From Candidatus Nitrosopelagicus sp. (lineage in GTDB: Archaea; Thermoproteota; Nitrososphaeria; Nitrososphaerales; Nitrosopumilaceae): a stretch of DNA of 64,000 nt. Under the pieces are notes generated by a model. It saw only the letters and a program-made list of their open reading frames with translations. It was not told where the DNA came from and searched no databases. Positions 23,199-32,589 of this stretch are shown one piece after another. Made by a program: the position numbers and the translations under genes. Each line of letters opens with the position of its first letter. Position 1 is the first letter of the stretch. The stretch is taken from the NCBI GenBank assembly GCA_028345295.1, contig JAOMDA010000006.1, positions 1-64,000 on the forward strand, given 5' to 3'.

Positions 23199-24206
23199 TT
23201 ATTTTGGTGCGTCGTAGTTTTTCTTGTCAAATGTTGCCTGTTCAATTCCAGGTAACAAATCAAGATATTGTCCAAAGTCTCCTATATGCATTTCAGCAGT
23301 TGTTGGTAACAATGCATCAGCGCCATAGACATCTTTGAGGATTTGATTGTTATCTTGGTGATTGAGTTTGACCATTGAGTCCACTAAGTGTTGTTTTGTT
23401 TCAGATGATAGATCATTAGAAACTACAAACACGTGAGATGGTACTAATCCAAGTGTGTCAACTTTTTTGAGTTGTGCTTGTTGCTCAGGTGTTAGATATT
23501 TTCCAGGAGCTATGTCAGAACCAAATGCCATCTCAACAGAACCATTCAAAAGCAATTCTAAGGCTGCTTTGTATCCACCACCAAATGCATGGTACTCAAA
23601 TGAGTTATCCAGCGCTTGTTTCAATGCAACTATATCATCACCTTCAACAGTAACTAAACCTCGATCTACAAGAGTTCCCATAGGTCGAATGAATCCAGAT
23701 GAACCAGTGATGCTAGTAAATGCAACTTTGTTTCCAACTGCTTCATCAATAGATGAATAATTAGAATCAGCTCTCTGCCATACTGTTGCATAATATCCGA
23801 CTTTGCCTTTCTTTACTTCGGCCATAACAACTTCAGCATTTGCTCTGTCGTGTGCAATCCAGCCAGGTCCTGTATCCATAAATGCTGCATGGATGTGTCC
23901 AAATCTCAATCCTTCAATTATTGTTTCATAATTAGATGGAACAACAACTTCAACTTCGACTTCACCATCAAATTCAGATTCCACGAAACGTGCAAGTGTT
24001 TCAGCTTTTGGCGTGAGAGCATCTGCCTTTTCAGATGGAATGAATCCGATTGTTATTTTGTCAATACCATAATCTACTGATTCAGTCTGCATCATAGGTG
24101 CTGGTGCAGTTTGTTCAATTCCAGAATCAGCTGGTATGATAAATCCTATTGCAATACCAATGGCAAGTGTGCCAATAGCAATTCCTGCAATTTTTCCATT
24201 AGACAT
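23199..24206 (-). CDS. phnD: PhnD-type phosphonate/oxyanion ABC substrate-binding protein
   Basis: ITIGFIPSEKADALTPKAETLARFVE… EGLRFGHIHAAFMDTGPGWIAHDRA. Confidence 0.88.
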   Translation of the reverse strand: MSNGKIAGIAIGTLAIGIAIGFIIPADSGIEQTAPAPMMQTESVDYGIDKITIGFIPSEKADALTPKAETLARFVESEFDGEVEVEVVVPSNYETIIEGLRFGHIHAAFMDTGPGWIAHDRANAEVVMAEVKKGKVGYYATVWQRADSNYSSIDEAVGNKVAFTSITGSSGFIRPMGTLVDRGLVTVEGDDIVALKQALDNSFEYHAFGGGYKAALELLLNGSVEMAFGSDIAPGKYLTPEQQAQLKKVDTLGLVPSHVFVVSNDLSSETKQHLVDSMVKLNHQDNNQILKDVYGADALLPTTAEMHIGDFGQYLDLLPGIEQATFDKKNYDAPK

Positions 24207-24259
24207 GACGGAAATTCTTAGGGGAAACTAATTAAATGAATTGAAGTTTCTTTATTCAT

Positions 24260-24282
24260 ATTCTAAGATTATAGAATGAGAA
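24260..24282 (-). promoter_or_regulatory. conserved operator-like motif upstream of phnD
   Basis: ATTCTAAGATTATAGAATGAGAA, 54 nt upstream of phnD start. Confidence 0.55.
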
Positions 24283-24342
24283 ATTAGAATAGAGAAATAA
24301 ATTCAACCGTATTTTTAATAATTTGTAAAAATTAACTTCAGT

Positions 24343-24455
24343 ATACCGTTAGTGACCCATTGTCGCATGCTTGATCTCTAACCGACAACCATTGGCAAAA
24401 GAGTTTTTCATGAAAGTCACATGCCGTCGTCTACTGGAAGTGTTGCTAACGGTAT
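24343..24455 (+). ncRNA. structured RNA candidate, ~113 nt
   Basis: 10-bp perfect closing stem ATACCGTTAG/CTAACGGTAT followed by TTTTT; internal TTGTCG/CGACAA and GTGAC/GTCAC pairings; no ORF. Confidence 0.55.
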
Positions 24456-24528
24456 TTTTTCTAACTTTATAGAACAAAATCTTGAAAAGTTCACAGGTTT
24501 TTAATAATTAGATTTTGATATTTTTCTT

Positions 24529-24828
24529 ATGGAAGAAATTAACAGAGAGCCGTTTGTTCTTGTTAGTGTTTTCAAAGAAGATGCAAAGCCAGAAGAAATT
24601 GCAACTGCTATGCCTGCACTATCATTGATCATTGATGAATGGCATAATTCTGGGAAGACGATTTGGAGTGGTCCATTTGATGATAACAAAACTTCAATGT
24701 CAGTTATAGAGGCAACCAAGTCTGAGGCAGAGCAGTTCTACACAAAATACAATGGCACCGCAGAACAATTCCTGTCTACATACATGTACCAATGGGATGC
24801 AATGCCATTTTTTGTCACTAATTGGTAA
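24529..24828 (+). CDS. hypothetical protein
   Basis: 99-aa ORF, coding composition. Confidence 0.65.
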   Translation: MEEINREPFVLVSVFKEDAKPEEIATAMPALSLIIDEWHNSGKTIWSGPFDDNKTSMSVIEATKSEAEQFYTKYNGTAEQFLSTYMYQWDAMPFFVTNW

Positions 24829-24852
24829 CAAAGTAAACGAGGCTACGCTTCA

Positions 24853-24887
24853 GATTACTCCCGAACAACAGTAATCCTCCTTTTTTA
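24853..24887 (+). terminator. hairpin plus T-tract between convergent genes
   Basis: GATTACT-N10-AGTAATC then CCTCCTTTTTT. Confidence 0.45.
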
Positions 24888-25052
24888 TTCTATAACATAT
24901 CGCTTTGCCATTTGAATATGCTCATCTGCAAGATGTTTTGCCATCATTACACCAAGCATGTATGATCTAGCAACTGCATCATTAGGTTTGTTTTTCAAAA
25001 CCTGCATATTCATTTCAAATTGCTCTATTGCAATTCTGTTAAAATCAGTCAT
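24885..25052 (-). CDS. small hypothetical protein (55 aa)
   Basis: MTDFNRIAIEQFEMNMQVLKNKPNDAVARSYMLGVMMAKHLADEHIQMAKRYVIE; not in supplied track. Confidence 0.6.
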   Translation of the reverse strand: MTDFNRIAIEQFEMNMQVLKNKPNDAVARSYMLGVMMAKHLADEHIQMAKRYVIE

Positions 25053-25073
25053 AGACAGATGATATGATACATC

Positions 25074-25481
25074 TTAATCATTCTTACTTAGTGGTGTAGC
25101 AAACACGATAGGATAGCCATCAGGGTCTCGCACTTGGAAAAATCTCTCACCCCATTCAGCATCTGTAGGTTTTGTTTCAAATTTTCCTAGACTAGAAAAA
25201 GTATCATCATTTCTCAGGTAATAATACAATGCATCCACATCCTCTGTATGAAAAATAACTCTGCAATAGTCATTATTTGCTTTCTCAATAGTTTGCTGTT
25301 GTAGTTCTATGTTGAGATACATATCTGGTGATTGGCTAATTTTGAATGTGGTAAAATTTGAGTCTGGGCCACCATATGATATCTCAAACTTTGGGATGCT
25401 AGAATAAAACATGCAGGAGTTTTTCATGTTTTTTGTAAAAATCGTGATTGCCGAAATTTTTGAAACCTTCATAATATTCAT
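25074..25481 (-). CDS. glyoxalase/VOC superfamily protein
   Basis: SKISAITIFTKNMKNSCMFYSS… WGERFFQVRDPDGYPIVFATP. Confidence 0.85.
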   Translation of the reverse strand: MNIMKVSKISAITIFTKNMKNSCMFYSSIPKFEISYGGPDSNFTTFKISQSPDMYLNIELQQQTIEKANNDYCRVIFHTEDVDALYYYLRNDDTFSSLGKFETKPTDAEWGERFFQVRDPDGYPIVFATPLSKND

Positions 25482-25975
25482 TATATTGAAATTATTTCAA
25501 GTTTTGAATTTTTGTCTATTTTGAATTTGTCTACAAAGCCTGCTGTGACTTCTAATGCATATTTGGCATTTCCAGAAGTTGCTGCATCAGATTCACATGC
25601 CATAATTTCTACAGGTGTCACGCAAGGAGGAACGTCTTTTGATATGCTAACAACGTTACCATCTTCATCAAACCAAATAATATCAAGTGGAAATTGCATG
25701 TTTAACATCCACATAGATTTTGGACCAGATTCCTCAAAAACAAATAGCATTCCCTGGTCAAATGGTAATTCATTTTGGAACATTAAACCTCTTACATGTC
25801 TAGGTTCAGTGTCAGCTATCTGAACCTCTAATATTTTGTCATCAACCATAATTGTGCCACGTGGAAATTCAACTTGCTCTAACTTTACCTCAGCAGGTAA
25901 TGTTGCAACTCCTGCAACACCAACAATCAATGCTGCAATTCCAATTGGAATCAAAACTTGAAATCTGGTTGGCAT
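25481..25975 (-). CDS. DUF192 secreted protein
   Basis: VQIADTEPRHVRGLMFQNELPFDQGMLFVFEESGPKSMWMLNMQFPLDIIWFDEDGNVV. Confidence 0.9.
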   Translation of the reverse strand: MPTRFQVLIPIGIAALIVGVAGVATLPAEVKLEQVEFPRGTIMVDDKILEVQIADTEPRHVRGLMFQNELPFDQGMLFVFEESGPKSMWMLNMQFPLDIIWFDEDGNVVSISKDVPPCVTPVEIMACESDAATSGNAKYALEVTAGFVDKFKIDKNSKLEIISI

Positions 25976-26004
25976 GATATTTACTGATTTTTACAAAATA
26001 AAAA

Positions 26005-26361
26005 CTAAGATGGGCTCATATGACCTTTGAAGTTTTTTATTGTTGATATTGCTTCATTTGTATGACTGCCTATATCCTTGAGTGTTGCGCCATTGTATAC
26101 CTTATCTAAGTATCTGCCAGCTAAAATCATTGGTGCACCAACTGCAACAGTTACACCAGTAGGCTCTGGGACCCAAAGCATTATGAATCCTAGTTTTTGT
26201 AGTTTTTTCCCAGGTGCAGAAGCTCTGTTTAATGCACCTAATGATCTGCCGGTATCTTTGTTGTTAATTTTTGAAATATCTGAATAAAGGTTAGAGCGCC
26301 TATTTGCAGATTCTTTCATCTGCTTAAGCCTTTCTAAGCGTTTTTTGAATAAATCAGACAT
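26005..26361 (-). CDS. hypothetical protein
   Basis: 118-aa ORF. Confidence 0.65.
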   Translation of the reverse strand: MSDLFKKRLERLKQMKESANRRSNLYSDISKINNKDTGRSLGALNRASAPGKKLQKLGFIMLWVPEPTGVTVAVGAPMILAGRYLDKVYNGATLKDIGSHTNEAISTIKNFKGHMSPS

Positions 26362-26465
26362 TTCTAATTACTATCAAAAGAATTAGTTAAAAATCAGTGA
26401 TCAAATTGGATTACACTCATGTCAAGAATTTGTTACAAACTTAGGGAATTTATATCTGAAAGTTC

Positions 26466-26945
26466 TTGAAACAGACTGTAATGAAGAAACTAAGCTCCAA
26501 AAGACTTGATTCGATAAAGGCTGCACATGAATCAGAGAAATTAGAATCAAGTACAAGAATGGAGGATTATCTGGAAGTTATTGCCGAACTAGTTGATATG
26601 AAAGGATATGCGACTACATTAGATATTTCCAGGTACATGAATGTCAGTCCTCCAAGTGTCACAAAAATGCTCAAAAAATTAGATAAGAAGGGATACTTGT
26701 ATTATGAAAAATATCATGGAATTTCACTTACACCTACTGGTGAACAATTAGCAGAAACGATTAGACAAAAACATGCTACACTATTAGATTTTTTTGAAAT
26801 TCTTGGAATAGGGAGAGATATTGCTAATCAGGATGCTGAAGGAATTGAGCATCATCTAAATCCAAGAACAGTGAGACAGTTAAGAAAATTTATTACTTTT
26901 CTAAAATCCAATCCAAAAATTATAAATAATTTTAATGACTTCTAA
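26466..26945 (+). CDS. DtxR/MntR-family metal-dependent regulator
   Basis: MEDYLEVIAELVDMKGYATTLDISRYMNVSPPSVTKMLKKLDKKGYLYYEKYHGISLTPTGEQLAETI…AEGIEHHL. Confidence 0.9.
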   Translation: MKQTVMKKLSSKRLDSIKAAHESEKLESSTRMEDYLEVIAELVDMKGYATTLDISRYMNVSPPSVTKMLKKLDKKGYLYYEKYHGISLTPTGEQLAETIRQKHATLLDFFEILGIGRDIANQDAEGIEHHLNPRTVRQLRKFITFLKSNPKIINNFNDF

Positions 26946-28407
26946 GGAAAACCTGAACACTGCTTTTTGAATGTACAAATCTACTGAACTTTTTACCATC
27001 GGTTGAACGCTTTAAGATTTTGATTTGTCCCTTTCTGCCAATTCTTGAGGAAAAAAGATACTCACCCTCAACATGAATATCAGCAAAATTTCCAGTGTAT
27101 TGTTTACCAATATCTAATAATAGTGAAGTTCGAGATTCAGAAAAATCAAATGGTATACCACTGGTTAAATTAGAGTTACTGGTGTAGTCAGAAGTAATTT
27201 CTTCAACATCAATATGCAAGTTTAGCATTGCCTCTAATTCCTTGATATTACTTCCATTACGTCCAATTATTCCAGGTATGGAATCTTTGGAAACATATAC
27301 TCTAATTCTTGAATCACTAAGAAATTCTACCTGTGGATTAGAATCATAGCGTTTTAGTTTATCAATTATCTTTTCTTCAGCTAAACTTTCTATTCCTAAT
27401 TTTTTTTGTTTCTTTGATACTGGTATTATCACATTCTCTTCACCAAATGTATAAATCTCATATTCCAGGTTACTAGTTTCAAAATCACAAATTTCAATTA
27501 CAGGTCGTGCCAAATCCTGTTCTACCATTCCACTTGGTACTTTGACTTTTAATTCCAACTCGTAAACTTTGGTAATTTTTCCGTCTTTTACAAAAACAAC
27601 AGTATCTAAAATACTGGGAATTATTCCAAGCTCGATTTTTCCAATGAATCTCTGAACAGCATCAAGAGGTGTATTTGCATGTACAACACCAACCATGCCA
27701 ACTCCTGTTAATCTCAAATCACTGAAAATTCTAAAGTCATCTCTACGTCTAACTTCATCAAATATTGTATAGTCAGGTCTGACAAGTAAAAGAATATCTG
27801 CAGAATTTTCAAAACTTCCATCAAGTCTGGTATACTGGGTTACACCAGGATCTACTTGCAAGTCTCTAGGTGATTCAAATGTTTTTACAATTTTCCCACT
27901 TCGATTATAGAAATTTGCAAGTCCTGAAGCCAATGTACTTTTACCAGAACCAGGTGAGCCAGAAATCAATATTCCTTCTGCTTGCTCTGTTAATCTGGCC
28001 ATCAATTTTTCAGAAACGTTGTATTCTTCCAATGACATTTGTTTGATTGGATGAACAATTGTAATCTCTAATAATTCAGAAAATGGTGGTCTGGTAATGG
28101 CAATTCTATAATCCCTATACTGAATAACAAGAGCCCCTGGTTTTGAGATTTCAACATTTCCCAACATTTCATCATCAACTGCAGTAAGAATTTGGGATGT
28201 GATTAATTCAAGATAATCTCTTTGTAGTGTTTTATTGCCTATTTGGACAAGTTCAAAATTTCCTGGCTTTCCTTTTTTGCCTAAAGGTTTTTGATTTTCT
28301 TTTAGATGTATGCTCATAGTTGTTGGATCAAAGAATTTCAAAAATTCCAAGCCATTAGATTTTTGATCATCAATTAATTCTGATTCAAAATTTTGAGCCT
28401 CAGTCAT
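26932..28407 (-). CDS. PilT-type ATPase with KH domain (no N-terminal PIN domain)
   Basis: ISGSPGSGKSTLASGLANFY, PDYTIFDEVRRRDDFRIFSDLRLTGVGMVGVVHAN, KH PGIIGRNGSNIKELEAML. Confidence 0.88.
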   Translation of the reverse strand: MTEAQNFESELIDDQKSNGLEFLKFFDPTTMSIHLKENQKPLGKKGKPGNFELVQIGNKTLQRDYLELITSQILTAVDDEMLGNVEISKPGALVIQYRDYRIAITRPPFSELLEITIVHPIKQMSLEEYNVSEKLMARLTEQAEGILISGSPGSGKSTLASGLANFYNRSGKIVKTFESPRDLQVDPGVTQYTRLDGSFENSADILLLVRPDYTIFDEVRRRDDFRIFSDLRLTGVGMVGVVHANTPLDAVQRFIGKIELGIIPSILDTVVFVKDGKITKVYELELKVKVPSGMVEQDLARPVIEICDFETSNLEYEIYTFGEENVIIPVSKKQKKLGIESLAEEKIIDKLKRYDSNPQVEFLSDSRIRVYVSKDSIPGIIGRNGSNIKELEAMLNLHIDVEEITSDYTSNSNLTSGIPFDFSESRTSLLLDIGKQYTGNFADIHVEGEYLFSSRIGRKGQIKILKRSTDGKKFSRFVHSKSSVQVFLRSH

Positions 28408-28501
28408 AATTGTAGTTTGTTGATGGTTTTATTATGTCATTCTTAACGAATTGATTAATTATTAAGAAACTTATCAATAGTCATGGAACACGGAGAATTA
28501 A

Positions 28502-29230
28502 TTGGTCAGTAAACTAGATGAAATTACAGAGCGAGTCAAATCATGCCAAAAGTGTGATTTATGTCAAACTAGAACTAACGCAGTTCCTGGAAAAGGAAAC
28601 CCAAATGCTGAGATAATTCTTGTTGGTGAGGCGCCTGGTAGAAATGAGGATAAAAAAGGTGAGCCATTTGTAGGTTCTGCTGGAAAAAGACTAGATGAAA
28701 TTCTTTTGGATGCAGGAATTAACAGAGATGACGTATACATTACAAATATTGTAAAGTGTAGACCACCTAGCAATAGGATTCCAGCAAAAAATGAAGAAGA
28801 ATCATGCCTAGATTACATTAATGAAGAAATTTCGATTATTAATCCAAAAATTGTGTGTGTAATGGGAAATACTGCGTTCAACACACTTCTGGGTGGAAAA
28901 GAAATTAGTAAAAATCATGGGAATTTTGTAGAAAAGGATGGTAGAACATACTTTGTCAGTTACCATCCTGCTGCGACAATTTATAATCAGAAACTTATTG
29001 ATGAATTAAAAGCAGATTTTAAGAAATTGGCTGAATTTTTAGGGGATAATAATAAGGAAAAACTATACGAAGAAAGACGATGTGATTTCTGTATGGCAAA
29101 GACAAAACATGAAGTGTTAGTTATACCAAAAATAGTCACAAAGAAACGAAGGTGGTTATACAAATGTAGAGAATGTAATCATGAAAGATGGCTTATTCCA
29201 TACAGAACAGTTGCCGAAAGCTTGTATTGA
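28502..29230 (+). CDS. family 4 uracil-DNA glycosylase-like with C-terminal zinc ribbon
   Basis: CQKCDLCQTRTNAVPGKGNPNAEIILVGEAPGRNEDKKGEPFVGSAGKRLDEIL; C-term CDFC…CREC. Confidence 0.92.
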   Translation: MVSKLDEITERVKSCQKCDLCQTRTNAVPGKGNPNAEIILVGEAPGRNEDKKGEPFVGSAGKRLDEILLDAGINRDDVYITNIVKCRPPSNRIPAKNEEESCLDYINEEISIINPKIVCVMGNTAFNTLLGGKEISKNHGNFVEKDGRTYFVSYHPAATIYNQKLIDELKADFKKLAEFLGDNNKEKLYEERRCDFCMAKTKHEVLVIPKIVTKKRRWLYKCRECNHERWLIPYRTVAESLY

Positions 29231-29235
29231 ATAAT

Positions 29236-29514
29236 TTATAGTTCTAGACCAAATGAATTGGCAAAATCATAGAACTTTTGATATTCTGATAAAAACATAA
29301 TTCCTTTTTCAGTTATGACATAGCAATTTCTGCCATCATATTCAATCTTAGTAATAAGACCTGAACCAATCAAATTACTTGTAAGTGAAATTAATCTATC
29401 ATGAGAAAGATTTGCCTTTTGTGTTAGTCTGGAAATAATCAGACCTTGAGTTCCTGCATCTTGCATATTGTCAAGTACTTGGGCCATAATCTGCATATTT
29501 GTTCTGTACTTCAA
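29236..29514 (-). CDS. winged-helix protein
   Basis: GLIISRLTQKANLSHDRLISLTSNLIGSGLITKIEYDGRNCYVITEKG. Confidence 0.75.
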   Translation of the reverse strand: MKYRTNMQIMAQVLDNMQDAGTQGLIISRLTQKANLSHDRLISLTSNLIGSGLITKIEYDGRNCYVITEKGIMFLSEYQKFYDFANSFGLEL

Positions 29515-29615
29515 TTCTGCATGTCCTCCATATCAACAAGTAAACCTGACCACAAGTAATCAGAAGTCTGTTTTTCATCTTGTTGAATTCTAGATTCTTG
29601 TAATAATTTACTCAT
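29511..29615 (-). CDS. small ORF (34 aa) in operon
   Basis: MSKLLQESRIQQDEKQTSDYLWSGLLVDMEDMQN; overlaps both neighbours by start/stop coupling. Confidence 0.5.
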   Translation of the reverse strand: MSKLLQESRIQQDEKQTSDYLWSGLLVDMEDMQN

Positions 29616-30154
29616 GCAATTGCACCCCAAACGGTTGTTGCCAAATAATGTGTATTTAGACATGAATGACCTTCACTTTTTGCACAGCTGATTAGTTTAC
29701 TATCACAACTTAGAAGTGTGGCATTATGAATAATTGAAAATGCCAAAATCTGGTTATCTGGTTCATGAAGGCTTAGACTGTATTTACTTAGTAGATCATT
29801 TGCTAGTAAAATTGTATCATTAGAATGTGCTACAATCTTTACATTGGTGTGTAATTTATCCTGCAATTTATTGAGAATTTGTTCCAAGGTTAATTCAGGA
29901 TCAATTAATTGGATTTGATTTTTTATCTCCCACAAAACAGTTTTGCTTAGTAAAATCTTTGAATCTGAGAAATTTACATGTGTGCTAATACAGTCAAGGT
30001 AATTTGGATTTTCAAGAATTTTTCTTATCACACATGTATCTAATGTATATGTAGTTTGTTCCTGCTTTTCTACATAAAGTATTGTATTTCTCATCATAAA
30101 GCCTATTATGTTGTAGAATATAAGTATAGTGAGTGAAAGGTTCATTTTTTTCAC
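29612..30154 (-). CDS. PIN-domain protein (start possibly 30097)
   Basis: TYTLDTCVIRKILENPNYLD…HEPDNQILAFSIIHNATLLSCDSKLISCAKSEGH. Confidence 0.75.
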   Translation of the reverse strand: MKKMNLSLTILIFYNIIGFMMRNTILYVEKQEQTTYTLDTCVIRKILENPNYLDCISTHVNFSDSKILLSKTVLWEIKNQIQLIDPELTLEQILNKLQDKLHTNVKIVAHSNDTILLANDLLSKYSLSLHEPDNQILAFSIIHNATLLSCDSKLISCAKSEGHSCLNTHYLATTVWGAIA

Positions 30155-30223
30155 ATAATACCCTATTTTAGATCGATATAATAGATTATGTTAATTTTAA
30201 TACAAGTTATTTACACATAAAGT

Positions 30224-31594
30224 GTGCCTACAAAAGATTGGAATCGTATGAGTTCAGGTAATAGAATAGTTAGATTAAGTCCTGATCATCAGAGGAAAAT
30301 CAACCAGTTAGTTGAAGCAAATCCGGATAGATTTAGAGATGCTGATGATTTTATCTTTAGAGCAATTGATGTATTTCTGGCATGGGAAAAAAACCCAGTC
30401 AAAGTAATAGACAAATTAACTGATATGGAACCAACAATGCTTCAATTTACATTCATGCAAAGTATGATGGAGCCTGCTGTACTAAAACAAATCTATCCTG
30501 GATATCCTGAAAAGTATGGAAATGCATGGAACGAATTTCTAAATTCAATACCTGCCACAAATAAAACTGCAAATGAATCAGAAATAACCCACCAAACTTT
30601 TGAAACAGATAATGAATTTGAAAGTATTCAAATCAATTTAGATGCAACAAGAGAATTTATCAAACAAATCAATTTCAATGAAATTTCAAAAGAAGGATAT
30701 GATGATATTGAGTTTGATGGCTGGCCATTACTTTTTACACATTATAGTAGACTCTTACCAGTAAAGATTGCAATCTCCCTTCTTGGTAACATGATGAGAG
30801 AGCAAAAATCACCAGTAATAAATTTCAATGATTTTAGAGCAAGAGCATATGAACTTGCAGAAGAAATTTCAAAAAAGCTTACTGTATATGAAAAAGAAAA
30901 TAAGAAAACAAGAGATGAGAAAATTTCCACAGGGTTACCAAGACCTTCCATAATGAATGAAATTACAGCAAAACAAGCATTGGCAGAACAAAGATACAAG
31001 GATAGATATTTTGGAAAACTAAAGAAAAGTCAAGATACAGGAGAAACAACTTTTGAAGGTGCGCTTATGGCACTAGGTATAATTAAGATATTTGCAAAAA
31101 AGAAAGATGCACTAATCACACTAACTGATTTGGGTAAGAAATTATATCTCTTGGATAACCCAATAATTAATGGAATGAACTTTCCAGCATTCTCAAATGA
31201 AGAACGAGAATTTTTAGTGACAAAAATAATTCCAAATAGACCGTTAGAAACAAAGCTGATCAAGGCTGCAACAGAAATTATAACATATGAGGATGCACTA
31301 TCATCAGATATTACAGATGCACTTGATACAGAGTTTGAGAGTACACTGAGAAATTTTGTCAAATCATCAAATGATAAAAAATTCACTGATAAAATTCAGA
31401 GAGATATAATTGATAAAACAAATGAAATAAAACAAAATAATGAGGGTAAGCAGACACCTGTAGAAGCTTGTAGAATTGCCACCATGGGAAGATTAACGGA
31501 ACTAGGCGTAGTTTCTTGGGATATTAATAAAGAAGGAAAATCAGAATATGAAATTGCTGACAAAGAACTAGCCACAGCAATTAAAAAACTATAG
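30224..31594 (+). CDS. hypothetical protein with possible ribbon-helix-helix N-terminus
   Basis: 456-aa ORF; SGNRIVRLSPDHQRKINQLVEANPDRFRDADDFIFRAIDVFL. Confidence 0.75.
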   Translation: MPTKDWNRMSSGNRIVRLSPDHQRKINQLVEANPDRFRDADDFIFRAIDVFLAWEKNPVKVIDKLTDMEPTMLQFTFMQSMMEPAVLKQIYPGYPEKYGNAWNEFLNSIPATNKTANESEITHQTFETDNEFESIQINLDATREFIKQINFNEISKEGYDDIEFDGWPLLFTHYSRLLPVKIAISLLGNMMREQKSPVINFNDFRARAYELAEEISKKLTVYEKENKKTRDEKISTGLPRPSIMNEITAKQALAEQRYKDRYFGKLKKSQDTGETTFEGALMALGIIKIFAKKKDALITLTDLGKKLYLLDNPIINGMNFPAFSNEEREFLVTKIIPNRPLETKLIKAATEIITYEDALSSDITDALDTEFESTLRNFVKSSNDKKFTDKIQRDIIDKTNEIKQNNEGKQTPVEACRIATMGRLTELGVVSWDINKEGKSEYEIADKELATAIKKL

Positions 31595-31613
31595 AAAATT
31601 CGCTTTTCTGTTA

Positions 31614-31931
31614 TTACTTGTTGTCAAATACACGATATTCACCAATAATAGAAGAGCATTTTTGACAAATGTATTGTCCCCTTTCAACTAGAATTAATCC
31701 ATCCGCAATTTGCTCATTTGGTGTTTCTTCTATCTGATATTTTGGAGGACCGTCAAACTCGGATTCACATTTATTGCAAAAATGTTTATGCATGTCTTTT
31801 TCTGTAAGTTTTCCAACAGGTGCGAGAAAGCACTTATCGATATTTGGAACCAATTTTGATTTAGCTGCAAGTTCTTCAGATAATTCTGCAATTACATAAC
31901 CACCAGAACCTTCTAGTTTTAATTCAGCCAA
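31614..31931 (-). CDS. hypothetical zinc-ribbon protein
   Basis: CNKCESEF…YICQKCSSII. Confidence 0.7.
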   Translation of the reverse strand: MAELKLEGSGGYVIAELSEELAAKSKLVPNIDKCFLAPVGKLTEKDMHKHFCNKCESEFDGPPKYQIEETPNEQIADGLILVERGQYICQKCSSIIGEYRVFDNK

Positions 31932-32183
31932 TTCATAATATCTTAAAATTCTAAGAAATAAAGTGTTACTTAGTCCTCATCTAATTCTTCATTCTTTTCT
32001 TTTTTGTGGTACAAAATCCACTCATGTTTTTTGTATAATGGTTCCATTACGTTATTTCACAAGTTCAACGATCATTAATATGGTGATAAATAATGTTTGT
32101 CAAATTAGTCATTTATGCCATATTATTAAAAAATCTCCGTTTCTAACAGCATTCACTAAATATTGTAAACACTCAGTATTGGT

Positions 32184-32294
32184 ATGGAGAATGCATTAGA
32201 TAGTAAAAAAACACTGATTGTGGGTCTGCTTTTAATGCTCGGAATTACTGTCATGGGTGGGTTTATCATGACCACGTTTATGGGTGCAAAATAA
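32184..32294 (+). CDS. single-TM small protein (36 aa)
   Basis: MENALDSKKTLIVGLLLMLGITVMGGFIMTTFMGAK. Confidence 0.55.
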   Translation: MENALDSKKTLIVGLLLMLGITVMGGFIMTTFMGAK

Positions 32295-32297
32295 TAA

Positions 32298-32588
32298 TTA
32301 GAATCCTTCAGGTGGTTTCTGTACAAATACATTACAAACCAATGCATCAGTTTTTTCATCTCTATACTGAACATTACATGAAACAAATTTTCCTTTCAAG
32401 GCTTGTTCTAACTCTTCTTGTGTGGTTTCCCGATATTCTGGATTTTCTGGATTATCAATTTTTCCAATGATTATTTTCTCAATTCTGCTATATTGTTCTT
32501 GATTATCCTTTCTGTAATGTGTAACATCAAGTTCAAATGCATTGCCAGCAATACATCTTACGACTGGACCTCCAATGCCATCACCCAT
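32298..32588 (-). CDS. hypothetical protein
   Basis: MGDGIGGPVVRCIAGNAFELDVTHYRK…; shorter start chosen to avoid overlap with 32590-32958. Confidence 0.65.
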   Translation of the reverse strand: MGDGIGGPVVRCIAGNAFELDVTHYRKDNQEQYSRIEKIIIGKIDNPENPEYRETTQEELEQALKGKFVSCNVQYRDEKTDALVCNVFVQKPPEGF

Positions 32589-32589
32589 G

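Noticed and set aside
24343-24455. 5S rRNA at 24343-24455
   Set aside because: Length is close, but conserved 5S loop-C (CCGAAC…GAAGUUAAG) is absent and helices do not match the 5S layout
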